The notes under the pieces are model-generated. The model was given only the letters and a program-made list of their open reading frames with translations. It did not search any database and was not told the DNA's origin. Made by a program: the position numbers and the translations under genes. Below, piece by piece: positions 60,720 through 64,000 of a DNA stretch of 64,000 nucleotides (position 1 is its first letter; the number at the start of each line of letters is the position of its first letter). The DNA is taken from contig JAKSZT010053764.1 in the NCBI GenBank assembly GCA_026826555.1, forward strand, positions 13,490,536 through 13,554,535, read 5' to 3'. This DNA is from Tolypeutes matacus. Its lineage: Eukaryota > Chordata > Mammalia > Cingulata > Chlamyphoridae.

Positions 60720-62757
60720 TGGAATAATTTTTTAAAATCAATTTAAAAAGACAACCGTGGAGAGAAAAGAGACCCTAGGATAGGTGAAACAAATAGAAAG
60801 CAAATAATAATGTGGTAGATTTAAATACAAAAAATCAATCATGTTAAATATAAATAGAGTATATTCAACTTAAAGATGCAGATTGTCAGTTTAGATATAA
60901 AATGATTGTAAGAGACACACCTATAATGGAAGAATGCAGAAAGGTTGAAAGTAAAAGAGTAGCAAGAGATCCACTCTGCAAAAATAACCAAAAGAATGCT
61001 GCACAGAGCTATATTAATTATTCTATTACCAAAGATAAAGGGAATCAATTCACAATGAATAAGAGCTCCAATACACCCAAAACATGTAACAATTCTGTTT
61101 ATATGTACCTCATCACATGGCCTCAAAATATAGACAATAAAAATGGACGTAACTAAAAAGGAAAACATACATATCCACATTCATAATGGCAGATTTTAAA
61201 ACACTTCTCCCAGTAATTGATAAAATGAGCAGGCCAAAATTTCAGCAAGGATATAAAAGATAGGAACAGCTTGACTAACAAAATTGATCTACATGACCTA
61301 TGTAGACACCTAACAATGTAAGAATATACATTATTTTCAAGAGCACAGGGTACAGTTACCAAAATCTACCATGGATTGGACCATAAAAAGTCTCAAACAA
61401 ATTTTAACAGTTTTAATTATACAACATATGTTCTCTGACCAAATTACAATTAAACTAGGAAGCAATAACAAAGATAGTTATTCTTATATGCATGGTAACT
61501 AAGAAATATTCTAATTAGCCAATAGAAGAAATCAAAATGAAAATAAACTTTTATAGCTACAAAATTATAAAATACTCATATCAAAACTTATGGGATAAAG
61601 TTTAAAATATGTGCTAGAGGAAAATGTATTGCCTTAAGAGCATATGTTAGAAAGAAGAAAAACTGAAAAAATGCATCCAGCCAGGAAACTAGAAAAATAA
61701 CATCTAATTCAATCCCAAGAAAGCAGAATGAAGGAAATAATAAAGGTAAGAGCAAAAAGTGATGAAATTGAAAACAAATATACAATAGAATATCAACAAA
61801 ATTAAAGTTAAAATTTGGTTCTTTGAAAGTCTAATAAAATTGATAAACCCTAGCAAAATGATTTAAGCAAAGGATATGGACAAATAATATGAGGAATTTT
61901 TTAAAAAACATATGGTTTCTGATCTTACTGACATTAATTAATATAACTAACAAAGGGTGCATATTCAAAACATATAAAGAATGCCTATAAATCAACAAGA
62001 AAAAGGCAGACAACCCAATAAAATACTAGGCAATAGACTAAAAGGGTAACTAAATTTCTCATAAACATATGAAAATTTCTCAAAAATTTTAATAGCTAGT
62101 GAAATACAAATTAAAGTTTCAATGTGATACCAATACACATGTACCAGAATGGCTAATATTAAAAAGACTGATGATACCAAGTGTTGGTGAGGATGTAGAA
62201 TAAATGGATCAGTTATACAATGCTTGTTGAAATGCAACTTTTACAAATATTCTGGAACATGGTTTAACATTACAAATTAAAGTGCAACATATACACACCC
62301 TGCCACCCAGTAATTGTGCTTGTAGTTATATAACAAATAGAAATGTAGGCACACACAAACAAGAGATATAAACAAGATGTCTACTGCAATAGCAATCATA
62401 CAGCCAAAAAACTAAAACAAATGTCTATCAACAGTAGAATCAAAATATAAATTGTGATATAATTGCACAATGCAATAATTTACAGCAGTGAGTGACTGTC
62501 ACAAACATAACACTGATCATAAGATGTCATAACACAAAAAATACATACCAAATGTTTCCAAAGCAGTTGCCTCTCAGGAGGAGAGAAAAAGCGGTACTAA
62601 TTAGGAGAGCAAAAAGCAAACTGATGGGTTGTTGGCAATGTTCTATTTCTTCACTTAGATAGTGGTTCCGCAAGAGTTTGCTTTGTGATAGATCACCAAA
62701 CTGTACAATTATGCTTTGTTCACTTTTCACTTGTTATATCAATAAAGTTTTCTTAAT
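60720..62757 (+). mobile_element. Old L1M LINE, + strand, internally deleted
   Basis: From about 60720 to 61860 it follows the start and endonuclease/linker part of an L1 ORF2 ('gatgcagattgtcagtttag', 'agagacacacctataatgga', 'tctgaccaaattacaattaa', 'tggttctttgaaagtctaat'). The reverse transcriptase part is missing. From about 61960 to 62757 it follows the ORF2 end and 3' UTR ('gataccaagtgttggtgagg', 'aactgtacaattatgctttg'), ending atatcaataaagttttctt. All frames are broken. It lies with its 5' end beside the 5' end of the - strand L1. Confidence 0.85.
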
Positions 62758-63530
62758 GACTGTAATCTATGCACCTACATACACATGCATAACACATATT
62801 GGTCATTAGAATGAAAAAGACTTACATACCTGGGTTGGTGAACATCTGTTCTGTAGAATTACTGAGACTGGAAAAAACAGAAATGTGCTCAAGGTTCAAC
62901 CTAAAGATCAGTAATTGAAATGAGGAACATCCATCTGATGATAACTATCATTTGGAATAATTTATTATGGATGATACAGACCCCTTACTCTTTCAGACAG
63001 CTGGCAAGGACAGTGTCATAGGGGTAGCCTGAAAATAATCAGGGAAAAAATATACAAAGTTAACCACGGTCAAATATTCAGTTGGTTGTAGGAATGTTTG
63101 CCAACATATAGGATCCAGCCCATTATTAGACTGCAGAGAATAACATGCAATTCCATAGACTCTTTACCTGAGTAAAGACTAGTTATCTGTAACCTGGCAA
63201 GCAATTCAATGTTACTAAAATTTGGTGGTAGAAGTTTTTGTTGCTAAATTTTGGTACAACCGAAATTATTTTGATCTCTAGAATTCTTTATTAACACATT
63301 TTATTTCTCACTGGGAACTGGAAAGTCTTGGGATAGAACTGTACGTAGGCTAGAGGGATTCAAGTGTGTTTCATGGGCTTAGAATGTGATGCTGACCTAT
63401 CTAGTGAATTGAAAACTGTGGACAATACAGTAGCTACCAAGACAGCAGACAAATAGGAGAATACAGATGGATCAGATTTATGTAATTTCTGGAAAAATCA
63501 ACCAAAAGTACAAAGCCTATTGAACATGAC
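62758..63530. other. Intergenic stretch, nothing recognised
   Basis: AT-rich sequence with no repeat family, open frame or motif that I can support. Confidence 0.6.
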
Positions 63531-63534
63531 AAAG

Positions 63535-63735
63535 TCATGTAAGAGGAAAAACACAAAAACCTTGGAATCCAACGGACCTGGGTTCAAATACTACCTTCAT
63601 CATTTCTTAGCTGAATTGGACCTAATTAAGTTACATAATCTTCTGAGTCTAGATTTTTCTCATTTATGCAGTGGGGGTGAAGATACCTGTCCCCACCAGG
63701 CTTATTTTCAGATTCATAAATAATTTATATAATAC
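63535..63735 (+). repeat. MIR SINE
   Basis: MIR order on +: 'ccttggaatccaacggacct', 'gggttcaaatactaccttca', 'aagttacataatcttctgag', 'tcatttatgcagtgggggtg', 'cttattttcagattcataaa'. The window end (63740-64000) shows nothing further. Confidence 0.8.
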
Positions 63736-64000
63736 ACAGAATATTTACTATTTAAGGAGATTTATGCTAACATTGATCAAATCCAGAATTTCCACTTTCC
63801 CTTTAGAAAGGCATAGGTGTCTTAAAGAACAATATTAAAGAAGAAAAATAATATTCATCCCCAAAACATCTTGTGGTCAATTCATATACATAGTTTGATT
63901 TTCTTTTGTGACTTTGGGACACTTTTTTTAAGATACAGAGAAAACAGCCATTTCTGCCCATTCATATAGGAATTGCTCTACTGATTTTTTCCTTATTGGA

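Noticed and set aside
1..64000. A CRISPR array, operon or other prokaryotic system, or a novel gene cluster.
   Set aside because: The only regular repeats are microsatellites and dispersed retroposons, and the only gene is a spliced mammalian one.

Overview
The window is mammalian nuclear DNA: AT-rich, dense in interspersed repeats, with a gene broken into short exons by GT-AG introns. It carries the 3' end of one protein-coding gene on the + strand, recognised as PTPRD (receptor-type protein tyrosine phosphatase delta, an LAR/type IIa receptor phosphatase). The tRNA-derived SINEs, which resemble the DAS-type SINEs of armadillos and sloths as I remember them, suggest a xenarthran. The species cannot be fixed from the sequence alone.

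Gene layout: nine coding exons lie at 5779-5898, 6406-6560, 37323-37608, 38042-38220, 38849-38975, 40227-40352, 43415-43569, 46462-46597 and 48464-48532. All have GT-AG borders and matching phases. Together they encode 450 residues plus the stop: the second half of the membrane-proximal catalytic phosphatase domain D1, all of the membrane-distal domain D2, and the C-terminus. D1 has WPD and [11 protein letters not shown]2 has WPE in place of WPD and KNRL in place of KNRY, the usual state of a type IIa pseudophosphatase. A long 3' UTR runs from 48533 to a poly(A) signal at 52331. Exons for the ectodomain, the membrane segment and the start of D1 lie outside the window.

The stretches 1-5778 and 6561-37322 are intron. 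The second, 30.8 kb long, separates the codon of the D1 catalytic Cys from that of the P-loop Arg. These introns hold old MIR, L2, L1M, MER5A, MER20 and MaLR-like relics. They also hold two nearly identical young tRNA-SINEs in opposite orientation (about 13.0 kb and 20.1 kb). The second is nested in an older SINE-bearing insertion flanked by a perfect 15-bp duplication.

Downstream of the gene, 52.4-64 kb is intergenic and LINE-rich. A nearly full-length but broken L1 lies on the - strand (about 54375-60685) and carries a nested truncated L1. Next to it, in opposite orientation, is an older internally deleted L1M on the + strand (about 60720-62757).

I found no sign of an undescribed biological system. 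The most useful observations are an apparent Met-to-Thr change in a conserved D2 motif, the nested retroposons with clear target duplications, an unrecognised diverged repeat pair, and the 3' UTR features (a long GATA-type microsatellite, a candidate proximal poly(A) site and Pumilio-type motifs). Repeat family names rest on recall of consensus sequences, and repeat borders are approximate unless target duplications are given.
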